Shown: positions 1 to 9,646, counted from the first letter of the stretch. The stretch is 64,000 nucleotides of DNA from Cellulophaga sp. L1A9 (GCF_009797025.1 NZ_CP047027.1:2666001-2730000); one strand, 5' to 3'. The notes: a model not told the origin generated them from the sequence alone. Translations and numbers: made by a program.

Positions 1-1785
1 TTTAGTGTTGGAGATGGTGGTTTGGGCTTATCTCAGCTCCAAAATAACCGTGCTAAAGAAATAAATACAAGGTTTGGTGCAGTGAATTTTAGTTATGCAC
101 CAACAGAAAAATTAGATTTAAGTGGCTTCGCAATTTATTCCTATGCCAATACAGACTTGCAAACAGTAGCAACGCGTACCTATATTAGTAGTAATCAACA
201 AGAAATAACCACAACAGGTACAGAACAAACGTCTAATTTAGGGTTGTTTAAATTAAGTGCGGCATATAAACCTAGTGCAAATTTACAAGTAGAATATGAT
301 GCACTAGCAAAATTTTCTGATGAAAATGAAGATGTAGCTATTTTGTCTGTTGCGGATGTTACAGATCAGATTTTCGAGAATAAACAGCAAACACCTTCTA
401 GTTTTAATCAAAATGCAAATGCGTATTATACCGTAGATGAAAAGAATATATTGGCTTTTGAAGCGCAATATTTAATACAAAACGAAGATCCTTTTTATAA
501 TGCAATTCGTGAAATCCAACCTTTTGAGAGTATTCTTCCTTTAGATGAAAATCAATCTAATTACAACATCAATCAAGATCGAAAAATAAAAACAAATAAG
601 TTTGATTTTAAGACCGATTACTATTTTATTACGGGAGCTAAAAGTAATATTAATTTCACTTTAGGTACTACGCAAAGTAGTCAGGAATTCAATTCAAACA
701 TCTTTCAAATTTTAGATGGCAATTCAGAATTGCAATTCACGGATGCTGATTTAGTGAATGATGTGGAATATAATTTTTCTGATATTTTCTTTGGGTTTCA
801 TTATAAATTAATTGTAGGGAAATTTACGTTTAACCCTGGTTTTAAAGTGCATGACTATAAGGCTAAGAACACACAATTGGCTACTTCGGTTACAGATGAT
901 TTATTCAATGTTGTTCCAGATCTTTTTGTAAATCTTCAATTAAAGCAATCAGAAAGCATTCGTTTTAATTATACTGTAAATCGTCAGTTTTCAGATATAG
1001 ATAAATTTTCTAGAGCGTATATTTTTAGTAATTACAACTCCATGTATCAAGGAAATCGTGATTTAGAAAGTGCGTTGTTTCATAATTTATCACTTAATTT
1101 CTTCAGTTTTAGTATGTTCAATATGCAAAACATTTTTGCTAATATTAATTATAGTAAGCGTGTAGATGCATTTAAAAATAATAGTTCTATTATCGGAATT
1201 AATCAGGTGAGTTCAACCATTAATTCTAATTTGGAAGATGAAGTATTATCTGGTTCTGCCAATTTTCAAAGAACATTTGGAAAAATAAAGGTAAGTTCAA
1301 GAGGGTCGCTTTCTTATTCCAATTTAAATAATATTGTCAATGATAGTCCTAGTGTTTCTGAGTCGCTAACACAGAGTTATAGAGCTTCATTAGCTACGAG
1401 TTTTAAAGATGCGCCTAATGTTGAGGTAGGGTATAATTATGCGGTTAATAATTATGATAACGGAGGAAATTCATCTACGTATTATACAGATACACCTTTT
1501 CTTAAAGTTGATGCAGCTTTCTTAAAAAGTTTTATTTTTCTTGCGGATCTAGATTACTACCATTATCGTGATAAGGCGGACTCAATTAATAATGAATATG
1601 GAAATTTAGATACCAGTATATCCTACCAAAAAAAAGATAGTAAGTGGGAGTATAGTGTAGAAGTAACCAATTTACTTAATAATACAGAGTTAAATCAAGA
1701 TAGCTTTAATGAGCTGTTTTATAGAACCTCCTCGTATGTGGTACAACCACGATATGTAATGTTTAAAATTAAGTATGATCTGTAA
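1..1785 (+). CDS. Outer-membrane beta-barrel / TonB-dependent receptor, C-terminal part (5' truncated)
   Basis: The reading frame is open from base 1, so the true start and any signal peptide or plug lie upstream; about 594 residues are visible. The sequence alternates polar and aromatic residues in short strands (for example FNYTVNRQFSD and NIFANINYSKRVDAF), the pattern of large outer-membrane barrels. It ends in a strand reading YVMFKIKYDL, like the closing strand of TonB-dependent receptors and OMP_b-brl family proteins. Presence in the outer membrane is inferred from this. The ligand cannot be deduced. An intergenic stretch with a promoter follows, so it is not co-transcribed with metK. 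Confidence 0.75.
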   Translation, partial: FSVGDGGLGLSQLQNNRAKEINTRFGAVNFSYAPTEKLDLSGFAIYSYANTDLQTVATRTYISSNQQEITTTGTEQTSNLGLFKLSAAYKPSANLQVEYDALAKFSDENEDVAILSVADVTDQIFENKQQTPSSFNQNANAYYTVDEKNILAFEAQYLIQNEDPFYNAIREIQPFESILPLDENQSNYNINQDRKIKTNKFDFKTDYYFITGAKSNINFTLGTTQSSQEFNSNIFQILDGNSELQFTDADLVNDVEYNFSDIFFGFHYKLIVGKFTFNPGFKVHDYKAKNTQLATSVTDDLFNVVPDLFVNLQLKQSESIRFNYTVNRQFSDIDKFSRAYIFSNYNSMYQGNRDLESALFHNLSLNFFSFSMFNMQNIFANINYSKRVDAFKNNSSIIGINQVSSTINSNLEDEVLSGSANFQRTFGKIKVSSRGSLSYSNLNNIVNDSPSVSESLTQSYRASLATSFKDAPNVEVGYNYAVNNYDNGGNSSTYYTDTPFLKVDAAFLKSFIFLADLDYYHYRDKADSINNEYGNLDTSISYQKKDSKWEYSVEVTNLLNNTELNQDSFNELFYRTSSYVVQPRYVMFKIKYDL

Positions 1786-1832
1786 AATTGCAATTTGTTG
1801 TTAAACCATTTTTCAGATCCCATCTTTTATTT

Positions 1833-1840
1833 TACTTTTG
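1833..1840 (+). promoter_or_regulatory. Promoter -7 box of metK
   Basis: TACTTTTG fits the Bacteroidetes -7 consensus TAnnTTTG exactly. Transcription should begin near 1847, placing the candidate SAM-II aptamer at the very 5' end of the mRNA. No convincing -33 TTG was found at the usual 19-21 base spacing. Confidence 0.55.
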
Positions 1841-1854
1841 CGCTATTATTAATT

Positions 1855-1900
1855 GAGGACGGATTTGACTGATTGCAACCTCGTAAAAAATGCTAAAGCA
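1855..1900 (+). ncRNA. Candidate SAM-II riboswitch upstream of metK
   Basis: The stretch GATTTGACTGATTGCA (1862-1877) followed by TGCTAAA (1891-1897) matches the conserved loop and 3' pseudoknot strand that I recall for SAM-II (metA-type) aptamers. A P1 stem can form between GAGG (1855-1858) and CCTC (1879-1882), and TGC at 1891 can pair with GCA in the loop. About 80 bases separate it from the metK ATG. A second weak hairpin (ACTGAAA with TTTCGGT) lies between them and might be part of the expression platform. SAM feedback on its own synthase is the inferred role. Confidence 0.6.
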
Positions 1901-1980
1901 GTTGTGACTGAAATTTCTTTTCGGTTCATAAACTTCTTTTAACCTTTCTGTCAAGTCTATTCTAGAAAATAAAACCATTT

Positions 1981-3237
1981 ATGGCTTATTTATTCACATC
2001 AGAATCTGTTAGTGAAGGGCACCCAGATAAAGTAGCAGACCAAATAAGTGATGCGCTTTTAGATAATTTTTTGGCTTTTGATCCAGAAAGCAAAGTAGCA
2101 TGCGAAACATTAGTAACTACAGGTCAGGTTGTATTGGCTGGGGAAGTTAAGAGTGATACCTATTTAGATGTTCAGCAAATAGCAAGAGATGTTATTAATA
2201 AGATTGGATATACTAAAGGAGAATATCAATTTAGTGGAGATTCTTGTGGTGTTATTTCTTTAATTCATGAGCAATCTCAAGATATTAGTCAAGGTGTAGA
2301 TCGTGGTTCTAAAGAAGAGCAAGGTGCAGGAGACCAAGGGATGATGTTTGGGTATGCGACCAAAGAAACGGAAAACTATATGCCTTTGGCTTTAGATATT
2401 TCGCATAAAATATTACAGATCTTAGCAGACTTAAGAAGAGAAGGTAAAGAGATTTCATATTTAAGACCAGATGCAAAAGCACAAGTAACTATAGAGTATA
2501 GTGATGAAAATGTGCCGCAACGTATAGACACTATTGTAGTATCTACTCAACACGATGCATTTGATGCTGATGATGAAAAAATGTTAGCAAAAATTAAAAC
2601 AGATATTATTTCTATTTTAATTCCTAAAGTAAAAGAACAATTGCCAGTACATATTCAGGCTTTGTTTGATGATGCAATTACGTACCATATAAATCCAACA
2701 GGAAAATTTGTTATCGGTGGCCCTCATGGAGATACGGGTTTAACAGGTCGTAAGATTATTGTAGATACTTATGGTGGTAAAGGTGCTCATGGTGGTGGCG
2801 CTTTTAGTGGTAAAGATCCAAGTAAAGTAGATAGAAGTGCGGCGTATGCTGCGCGTCATGCTGCTAAAAATTTAGTAGCTGCAGGAGTGGCTGATGAAAT
2901 TTTAGTTCAAGTTAGTTATGCTATTGGAGTAGTGGAGCCGACCTCTATTTATGTAGATACTTATGGAACTTCAAAAGTGAATTTGAACGATGGTCAAATA
3001 GCTAAAAAAGTAGCAGAATTGTTTGACATGCGTCCGTTCGCAATAGAAGCCCGTTTAAAATTACGTAACCCTATTTATTTAGAAACAGCAGCCTATGGTC
3101 ACATGGGGAAAGAACCAATAACAGTAACAAAAACTTTTGAATCACCTTACAACGGTAGAGTTGAGAAAGAAGTGGAGTTATTTACTTGGGAGAAATTAGA
3201 CATGCTTGATGAAGTAAAAGCAGCATTTGGAATATAA
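1981..3237 (+). CDS. metK: S-adenosylmethionine synthase
   Basis: Makes S-adenosylmethionine from methionine and ATP in the cytoplasm. At 418 residues it has all three MetK domains. The N-terminal [19 protein letters not shown] segment contains the GHPDK methionine/ATP motif. [12 protein letters not shown] lies near residue 115, and the glycine-rich phosphate loop [19 protein letters not shown] lies near residue 270. It has its own promoter and the candidate SAM-II leader, and is the terminal step of the methionine cluster that continues downstream. The ATG start gives a normal N terminus. Confidence 0.97.
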   Translation: MAYLFTSESVSEGHPDKVADQISDALLDNFLAFDPESKVACETLVTTGQVVLAGEVKSDTYLDVQQIARDVINKIGYTKGEYQFSGDSCGVISLIHEQSQDISQGVDRGSKEEQGAGDQGMMFGYATKETENYMPLALDISHKILQILADLRREGKEISYLRPDAKAQVTIEYSDENVPQRIDTIVVSTQHDAFDADDEKMLAKIKTDIISILIPKVKEQLPVHIQALFDDAITYHINPTGKFVIGGPHGDTGLTGRKIIVDTYGGKGAHGGGAFSGKDPSKVDRSAAYAARHAAKNLVAAGVADEILVQVSYAIGVVEPTSIYVDTYGTSKVNLNDGQIAKKVAELFDMRPFAIEARLKLRNPIYLETAAYGHMGKEPITVTKTFESPYNGRVEKEVELFTWEKLDMLDEVKAAFGI

Positions 3238-3245
3238 ATTTTTGA

Positions 3246-3294
3246 AAGTTTCTAGCGGTCAATATTAGTAGTGACATTAGATCGCTAGAAACTT
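3246..3294 (+). terminator. Long inverted repeat after metK, possible terminator
   Basis: AAGTTTCTAGCGGTC (3246-3260) pairs with GATCGCTAGAAACTT (3280-3294): 15 base pairs with one G-T wobble and a 19-base loop, starting eight bases after the metK stop. An A-rich stretch follows instead of a T-run, so it is not a canonical Rho-independent terminator. It may stabilise the 3' end or be a protein site. Confidence 0.5.
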
Positions 3295-3356
3295 AACAAA
3301 AAAGTGACATTTTATAATTATTGGTGAATAATTAGGAATTTAAAAAGTTCCGACGT

Positions 3357-3364
3357 TATATTTG
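3357..3364 (+). promoter_or_regulatory. Promoter -7 box for the SAM-I leader and met operon
   Basis: TATATTTG matches TAnnTTTG. The predicted start near 3371 leaves about 24 bases before the first riboswitch stem. Confidence 0.55.
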
Positions 3365-3394
3365 CACCGCACAAGTTCAAACACGTATTGAATA

Positions 3395-3516
3395 GTTATC
3401 AAGAAAGGTGGAGGGAATAGACCCTTTGAAACCTTAGCAACCCTTTGTTCTTTTTCTAGAACAATGAAGGTGCTAAATTCTACCAAAAATTGCTTTATGC
3501 ATTGGCGGCAGATAAC
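3395..3516 (+). ncRNA. SAM-I (S-box) riboswitch, met operon leader
   Basis: The S-box core is plain to read. P1 is closed by GTTATC (3395-3400) and GATAAC (3511-3516). The 5' half has the kink-turn segment AAGAAAGGTGGAGGGA and GACCC. It is followed by GAAACCTTAGCAACCC and the conserved AAGGTGCTAAATTC. It sits upstream of metY, the MetX-ThrA fusion and metZ, all methionine biosynthesis genes, so SAM-dependent repression is expected. Downstream, AATTGC (3526-3531) and GCAATT (3540-3545) form a small hairpin before a T-rich run, a possible terminator platform. Confidence 0.95.
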
Positions 3517-3653
3517 GAAAAAATTAATTGCTATTCTTAGCAATTGAATATTTCTTCTTAATAACTTTTTGATTTTTATCTATGCCAGTCGTATACGTCT
3601 GCTACTAGAGTTTGGCTTTTTATTTTATAACAAATTTAAAAAACAAAAAGATC

Positions 3654-4928
3654 ATGAGTACACAAAAATTAGCAACAAACGCTTTACATGCAGGGCATGA
3701 TACTACACAAACTGGAGGAACAAGAGCAGTGCCTATCTATCAAACATCATCTTATGTTTTTAGAGATACAGATCATGCTGCAAAATTATTTTCTTTAGGG
3801 GAATTAGGGTTTATCTATACGCGTTTAAATAATCCTACCAATCAAATTCTACAAGATAGATTAGCAGCTGTAGAAGGTGGAGTGGGGGCAGTAGTTTTTG
3901 CTTCAGGTACCGCAGCAATTTCAACAGGTTTGTTAACTTTATTAAAAGCAGGTGATCATATTGTTGCTTCGAGCAGTTTATATGGGGGGACGTTTAATTT
4001 ATTGAATGTAACCTTACCTAGATTAGGGATTACAACCACCTTTGTAGATGCATCTGATCCGGATAATTTTGGTAAGGCAGTACAAGATAATACACGAGTT
4101 TTTTTTGTAGAATCTCTAGGAAATCCAAAATTGGATGTTTTAGATTTGAAAGCAATTTCAAAACATGCTAAAGCGGCACAAGTGCCTTTTATTGTAGATA
4201 ATACCGTAGCTTCTCCCGTATTATTAAATCCTATTGAACACGGTGCAGATCTTGTGATTCATTCCTTGACAAAATATATTGGAGGCCATGGAACTTCTTT
4301 AGGAGGCGCTATTGTGGATGCAGGTACCTTTGATTGGACGAATGGAAAATTCCCTGAATTTACAGAACCTTCTGCAGGGTATCATGGGTTGGTCTATAGC
4401 GAAGCTTTAGGAGCAGCTGCATTTACGTTTAAGCTAATTTTAGAAGGCTTACGTGATTTTGGTGGTGCTTTGAGTCCGTTTAATGCATTTCAAATTATTC
4501 AAGGACTAGAAACCTTACCAGTACGTATCAAACAACATAGTGCAAATGCATTAGCGTTAGCTACGTGGTTAGAAGGTAGAGAAGAAGTTGCTTGGGTAAA
4601 CTATCCTGGATTAAAAAGTAGTAAGTACTATAGTTTAGCAAAAGAATATTTACCTAAAGGACAAAGCGGCTTAGTTACCTTCGGAATTAAAGGAGGTTTT
4701 GAAGCGGCTCAGAAAGTAACTGATGCCACTAAAATATTCTCGTTATTAGCTAATATTGGGGATACAAAATCATTAATTATTCATCCAGCAAGTACAACCC
4801 ACCAACAATTAACAGCAGCGCAACAAGAAGCAGCGGGAGTACCGCAAGACCTAGTACGTTTGTCTGTTGGTTTGGAAGATATTGAAGATTTAAAAGCAGA
4901 TTTAGTTCAGGCTTTTGAATCGCTTTAA
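3654..4928 (+). CDS. metY: O-acetylhomoserine sulfhydrylase, PLP-dependent
   Basis: Condenses O-acetylhomoserine with sulfide to give homocysteine. The 424-residue length and sequence are those of the MetY branch of the Cys/Met-metabolism PLP family. Seen are SGTAAISTGLLTLLKAGDH, YGGTFNL and the PLP lysine in SLTKYIGGHG (K207). The C-terminal half contains SLIIHPASTTHQQL, the substrate-carboxylate motif. The frame stays open to 3612, but the ATG at 3654 begins the normal family N terminus (MSTQKLATNALHAGHD). It is the first gene after the SAM-I riboswitch, with the acetyl-donor-forming enzyme next to it. Confidence 0.95.
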   Translation: MSTQKLATNALHAGHDTTQTGGTRAVPIYQTSSYVFRDTDHAAKLFSLGELGFIYTRLNNPTNQILQDRLAAVEGGVGAVVFASGTAAISTGLLTLLKAGDHIVASSSLYGGTFNLLNVTLPRLGITTTFVDASDPDNFGKAVQDNTRVFFVESLGNPKLDVLDLKAISKHAKAAQVPFIVDNTVASPVLLNPIEHGADLVIHSLTKYIGGHGTSLGGAIVDAGTFDWTNGKFPEFTEPSAGYHGLVYSEALGAAAFTFKLILEGLRDFGGALSPFNAFQIIQGLETLPVRIKQHSANALALATWLEGREEVAWVNYPGLKSSKYYSLAKEYLPKGQSGLVTFGIKGGFEAAQKVTDATKIFSLLANIGDTKSLIIHPASTTHQQLTAAQQEAAGVPQDLVRLSVGLEDIEDLKADLVQAFESL

Positions 4929-4998
4929 TTTTCGCAGAGCTTACTTTAATTACACATTTTATTTGGCCTTTTTAGGCTTGATTGATTAAAAATATACT

Positions 4999-7900
4999 AT
5001 GCTACAGCATTTAACGATACCTAATTATACCAATCACGGCGGTACTACTCAAGATATTAATTTATCCTACCAGCTATTTGGACCTGAATTACACACTGCA
5101 CCAATTATTTTGGTAAATCATGCCTTAACGGGTAGCTCTGATGTGGCAGGCGAAAATGGTTGGTGGTCTGCATTAATTGGGGATGGAAAATGTATCGATA
5201 CACAGAAATACACCATTTTAGTATTCAATGTGCCAGGGAATGGTCATGATGGTTTTGTGGTTGAAAACTATAAAGATTTTGTAGCCCAAGATATCGCAAA
5301 GCTATTTCTGATAGGACTTAAAAAACTAGAAGTGAATCGTCTTTTTGCCCTTATTGGAGGTTCTATGGGTGGCGGTATTGCCTGGGAAATGATCGCTTTA
5401 GAGCCTAATCTAACGGAGAATTTAATTCCTGTAGCATCAGATTGGAAATCTACAGATTGGCTGATTGCTAATTGTCAAATTCAAGAGCAATTTTTATTGA
5501 ATTCTAGTCAGCCTGTACATGATGCCCGTATGCATGCTATGTTATGTTATAGAACGCCAGAATCTTTTAAAGAGCGGTTTAAGCGAAGCACGAATGAAGA
5601 ATTACATGTGTTTAATGTAGAAAGTTGGTTAACACATCATGGTGCAAAACTGCAAGAGCGTTTTCAATTGTCTGCGTATAAGTTGATGAATCAGCTCTTG
5701 AAAACTATAGATATTACTAGAGATAATAAAGATGCTTTTTCAACGATTGAAAAAAGTGCAACGAACATTCATATTATAGGCGTTGATTCTGATTTATTTT
5801 TTACAGCAAAAGAAAATAGAGACACTTTTAAGCAATTGGCGCAGGTAAACAGTAATGTTACCTATGGTGAGATACGGTCACTACATGGGCATGATGCTTT
5901 TTTAATTGAGTTTCAACAAATGGAACAATTGCTAAAAGGAATATTTGATCAAAATGGACAAAATAAACGGATCAAGATATTAAAATTCGGAGGTAAGTCT
6001 TTGGCGAATGGAGATGGTTTAGACCGAGTTTTAGAGCTTGTAGCGACTAAAGTCAATAGAGGTGAAAATATTGGTATTGTTTTATCTGCACGTGGTAAAG
6101 CTACTGATCAATTAGAAACGATACTTAAGAGAGCGTCTAAAGGAAAAGAATATTCAAAAGATTTTGAAGCTTTTAAAGAATATCAACAATCTGATTTTAA
6201 TATAGCGCTATCTAAAGAATTTTCAGATTTAGAAAAGCTGTTTGAGGGAGTCTCTTTATTAGGAGATTACAGTGCGAAAATAAAAGATCAAGTGTTGTCT
6301 TTTGGTGAATTAATTTCAGGAAAAGTAACAACTCAATTGTTGAATGATCTTGGCATAAAAGCTAAATTTATCGATTCCCGTGAATTGATAAAAACAGATA
6401 GTAATTTTGGGGATGCTCAGGTATATGAGGCCTTGTCAAAAGAAAATGTTTTAGAGGTTATTTCTAAATTAGATGCGAATGTAGTTCCCGTTATTACTGG
6501 GTTTATTGGGTCGAATAAAGGAAACGAAACGACTACTTTAGGAAGAAATGGCAGTAACTATTCAGCAGCATTAATTGCAAACTTTTTAGATGCGGCAGAA
6601 TTGCAAAATTATACCCATGTAGATGGAATTTATACCGCAAATCCTGATTATGTAGCTGATGCAAAGCGTATTGCGGAACTATCTTATGGGGAAGCCAATG
6701 AGCTGGCAAATTTTGGAGCAACCATATTACATGCCAAAACAATTATTCCTTTAATTGAAAAGAATATTCCATTGCGAATATTAAATACATTTAATGGAGA
6801 TAATGAAGGGACTTTAATTAGCGCTAAGACCAGTAAGGAGGGGATAAAATCACTTTCTGTAATTGAAAATGTAGCCTTAGTTAATTTTGAAGGACGTGGG
6901 TTGTTAGGGAAAGTAGGAGTAGATGCACGTGTATTTAAAACTTTAGGAGCAAATAATATAAGTGTGAACATCATATCGCAAGGATCTTCAGAACGTGGTC
7001 TTGGTTTTGTGGTTGATGCGGATAAAGCAGAAAAAGCGAAAGAGGTGTTGATTGATGAATTTAGTTCAGATTTTCAAACGAAAGATGTGAACATGATTAC
7101 GGTGACCAAAGATGTATCGGTAATCTCAATCGTTGGACAAGATTTAAGTTCGTTTCATAAACCCTTTAATGAGCTGATTAAAAACCAAATTGTACCCTTG
7201 TTATTTAACAATACCGTTACCGGTAAAAATGTAAGTTTAGTGGTAAGACGTAACGACTTGTACAAGGCTTTGAACGTAATGCATGGTCAAGTTTTTGGAA
7301 TTAGTAAAAAAGTGAATCTTGCTATATTTGGACACGGAAATGTTGGAGGAACACTAATCGATCAAATATTAAAATCGGCACAAAACATAGAGGAGCGTAA
7401 AGGGATTCAATTAAAGGTTTTTGCAGTCGCGAATTCTAAAAAAGTAGTGCTTAATAAAAACGGAATTACAGAAAATTGGAAAGCTGATTTAGATAAAAAT
7501 GGCGAGCCATTTGAATTAGATGCCATTTTCGATTTTGCAAAAGCACACCATTTAGAAAATTTAATTGCCGTAGATAATACGGCAAGCAAAACCTTTGTAG
7601 CATCTTATTTAAATATGATCGAAAATGGTTTTGATTTGGTGTCTTCAAACAAAATCGCAAATACCTTGAGTTTTGATTTTTATCAGAACCTAAGGACCGA
7701 ATTAGAACGAAGTCAGAAACAATATTTGTATGAAACGAATGTAGGAGCAGGGCTTCCACTTATAGATACCATCAAGTTGCTGCATTTATCAGGCGAGAAT
7801 ATTACGCGTATTAAAGGGGTGTTTTCGGGGTCATTGAGTTATATATTTAATACCTTTTCAGAGGTAGATAGGTCCTTTTCATCCATCTTAAAAGAAGCCA

Positions 7901-8385
7901 TGGAAAAAGGATTTACAGAGCCAGATGCTCGGGAAGATCTTTCTGGGAATGATGTAGGGAGAAAACTTTTAATCTTAGCTAGAGAACTAGATTTAAGTAA
8001 TGAGTTTTCGGATATTAGTATTCAGAACTTAATTCCGGAAGCATTACATGATGTAACGGTTGATGAATTTAAAAGTAAACTAAGCTCACTAGATTCCATT
8101 TTTGAAAAGATTAAAAAAGATCAGAAACCAAACCATGTACTTCGTTATGTAGGTGATTTGTCTGGAGATTTACAAAAAGAAAAAGGTAATTTAGAAGTAA
8201 AATTAGTTTCAGTACCTAAAGAAAGTGCTTTAGGGCAAGTGAAAGGTTCAGATTCTATTATAGAAATATATACGGAATCATACGGTGAGAACCCGTTAGT
8301 TATCCAAGGCGCGGGAGCAGGTGCAGCAGTAACAGCTCGTGGTGTTTTTGGAGATATATTGAGGATTATAGAAAAAGGTAAATAG
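4999..8385 (+). CDS. thrA: Triple fusion: homoserine O-acetyltransferase-like (MetX) + aspartokinase + homoserine dehydrogenase
   Basis: One 1128-residue polypeptide. Residues 1-320 form an alpha/beta hydrolase of MetX type: NHALTGSSDVAGENGWW, nucleophile Ser122 in GGSMGG, acid near D263/D265 in GVDSD, and His298 in GHDAFLIE. Residues 325-620 are aspartokinase (KFGGKS at 329-334, TTLGRNGSNYSA), followed by two ACT regulatory repeats to about 770. The rest is homoserine dehydrogenase, with a GHGNVGGTL nucleotide loop and the substrate-site residues LSGNDVGRKL. It thus makes aspartyl phosphate, reduces aspartate semialdehyde to homoserine and probably acetylates it, feeding MetY just upstream. 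Asd must be encoded elsewhere. Acetyl rather than succinyl donor use is inferred from family resemblance and the metY neighbour. Confidence 0.93.
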   Translation: MLQHLTIPNYTNHGGTTQDINLSYQLFGPELHTAPIILVNHALTGSSDVAGENGWWSALIGDGKCIDTQKYTILVFNVPGNGHDGFVVENYKDFVAQDIAKLFLIGLKKLEVNRLFALIGGSMGGGIAWEMIALEPNLTENLIPVASDWKSTDWLIANCQIQEQFLLNSSQPVHDARMHAMLCYRTPESFKERFKRSTNEELHVFNVESWLTHHGAKLQERFQLSAYKLMNQLLKTIDITRDNKDAFSTIEKSATNIHIIGVDSDLFFTAKENRDTFKQLAQVNSNVTYGEIRSLHGHDAFLIEFQQMEQLLKGIFDQNGQNKRIKILKFGGKSLANGDGLDRVLELVATKVNRGENIGIVLSARGKATDQLETILKRASKGKEYSKDFEAFKEYQQSDFNIALSKEFSDLEKLFEGVSLLGDYSAKIKDQVLSFGELISGKVTTQLLNDLGIKAKFIDSRELIKTDSNFGDAQVYEALSKENVLEVISKLDANVVPVITGFIGSNKGNETTTLGRNGSNYSAALIANFLDAAELQNYTHVDGIYTANPDYVADAKRIAELSYGEANELANFGATILHAKTIIPLIEKNIPLRILNTFNGDNEGTLISAKTSKEGIKSLSVIENVALVNFEGRGLLGKVGVDARVFKTLGANNISVNIISQGSSERGLGFVVDADKAEKAKEVLIDEFSSDFQTKDVNMITVTKDVSVISIVGQDLSSFHKPFNELIKNQIVPLLFNNTVTGKNVSLVVRRNDLYKALNVMHGQVFGISKKVNLAIFGHGNVGGTLIDQILKSAQNIEERKGIQLKVFAVANSKKVVLNKNGITENWKADLDKNGEPFELDAIFDFAKAHHLENLIAVDNTASKTFVASYLNMIENGFDLVSSNKIANTLSFDFYQNLRTELERSQKQYLYETNVGAGLPLIDTIKLLHLSGENITRIKGVFSGSLSYIFNTFSEVDRSFSSILKEAMEKGFTEPDAREDLSGNDVGRKLLILARELDLSNEFSDISIQNLIPEALHDVTVDEFKSKLSSLDSIFEKIKKDQKPNHVLRYVGDLSGDLQKEKGNLEVKLVSVPKESALGQVKGSDSIIEIYTESYGENPLVIQGAGAGAAVTARGVFGDILRIIEKGK

Positions 8386-8419
8386 ATACGAAGAATCAGT
8401 AGAGGAATCTCTGATTAAC

Positions 8420-9595
8420 ATGATGATTATGAAAAACAAATTTGAAACAGAAGCTATAAGAACGCAAACAGAGCGCTCACAATTTTTGGAGCATTCTACG
8501 CCAATGTATGTAACATCCAGCTTTGTATTTGAGGACGCTGAAGATATGCGCGCTTCGTTTAGTGAAGAAAAAGAACGTAATATTTATTCTAGATATTCTA
8601 ACCCGAATACCAATGAATTTATAGAAAAAGTATGTAAAATGGAAGGAGCAGAAGCTGGTTTTGCTTTTGCATCTGGTATGGCTGCAGTGTTTTCTACTTT
8701 TGCCTCTCTTTTAGATAGTGGAGATCATGTGGTATCTGCACGGAATATTTTTGGTTCTACGCATAGTTTATTTATGAACTTTTTACCCAAATGGAATATC
8801 ACCTCAGATTATTTTGAAATTGATGACTTAGAGGGTATCGATAAATTGATAAAACCCACGACAAAATTTATCTATGCAGAATCGCCTACCAATCCGGGAG
8901 TAGATGTTTTAGATCTAGAAAAGTTGGGTAAAATTGCTAAAAAGCATAATGTACTTTTAATTATCGATAACTGTTTTGCAACGCCTTACTTACAGCAACC
9001 TATTAAATTTGGTGCGGATTTGGTGATTCACTCAGGAACAAAATTAATGGATGGTCAAGGACGTGTTTTGGCAGGAATTACTGTAGGAAGTGCAGAATTA
9101 ATAGATAAGGTTTATCGTTTTTCTCGCATTACGGGACCTGCACTATCACCCTTTAATGCCTGGGTAATTTCGAAAAGTTTAGAAACCTTAGCTGTTCGTG
9201 TAGATCGTCATTGTGAAAATGCCTTAAAATTGGCTGAGTTTCTTGAAAATCATCCAAAAGTAAATTGGGTAAAATACCCTTTTTTAAAATCGCATCCCAT
9301 GTATGAAGTTGCTAAAAAGCAAATGAAAGCAGGGGGTAGCATAGTTGCTTTTGAAGTTAACGGCGGATTAGAAGCAGGAAGAAAGTTTTTTGATTCGATT
9401 AAATTGTTATCACTCTCTGCGAATTTAGGAGATTCTAGAAGTATTGTAACGCACCCAGCATCTACAACACACAGTAAATTAACCACAGTAGAACGTGAAG
9501 CAGTAAATATAACCGATGGTACCGTACGTGTTTCCGTTGGTTTAGAACATATTGATGATATTATTTCAGATATAAAGCAAGCCTTAGAATCATAG
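8420..9595 (+). CDS. metZ: O-succinylhomoserine sulfhydrylase-type PLP enzyme (MetZ-like)
   Basis: A 391-residue member of the trans-sulfuration PLP family, separate from metY. The PLP lysine is K208 in HSGTKLMDGQGR; the DGQGR run is typical of MetZ, unlike the GGHG of MetY. SRYSNPNTNEF and IVTHPASTTHSKL are the usual substrate and cofactor segments. It lies 34 bases behind the fusion gene in the S-box operon. Whether it uses acyl-homoserine plus sulfide or acts as cystathionine synthase/lyase cannot be settled from sequence. ATG codons at 8420, 8423 and 8429 could all start it; 8429 gives MKNKFETEAIR. Confidence 0.88.
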   Translation: MMIMKNKFETEAIRTQTERSQFLEHSTPMYVTSSFVFEDAEDMRASFSEEKERNIYSRYSNPNTNEFIEKVCKMEGAEAGFAFASGMAAVFSTFASLLDSGDHVVSARNIFGSTHSLFMNFLPKWNITSDYFEIDDLEGIDKLIKPTTKFIYAESPTNPGVDVLDLEKLGKIAKKHNVLLIIDNCFATPYLQQPIKFGADLVIHSGTKLMDGQGRVLAGITVGSAELIDKVYRFSRITGPALSPFNAWVISKSLETLAVRVDRHCENALKLAEFLENHPKVNWVKYPFLKSHPMYEVAKKQMKAGGSIVAFEVNGGLEAGRKFFDSIKLLSLSANLGDSRSIVTHPASTTHSKLTTVEREAVNITDGTVRVSVGLEHIDDIISDIKQALES

Positions 9596-9612
9596 TAGCA
9601 AATTTTAAACAC

Positions 9613-9646
9613 AAAAAAAGCGCCTTGGCATTAAGGCGCTTTTTTA
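9613..9646. terminator. Bidirectional terminator between metZ and the lipoprotein gene
   Basis: AGCGCCTT (9619-9626) and AAGGCGCT (9633-9640) form a perfect stem, with an A-run on the left and a T-run on the right. It can end transcripts from both converging genes. Confidence 0.9.

Noticed and set aside
3340..3543. Minus-strand 67-codon reading frame across the first SAM-I element
   Set aside because: It is the complement of a conserved structured RNA, has no family resemblance and no promoter; riboswitch structure explains the openness.
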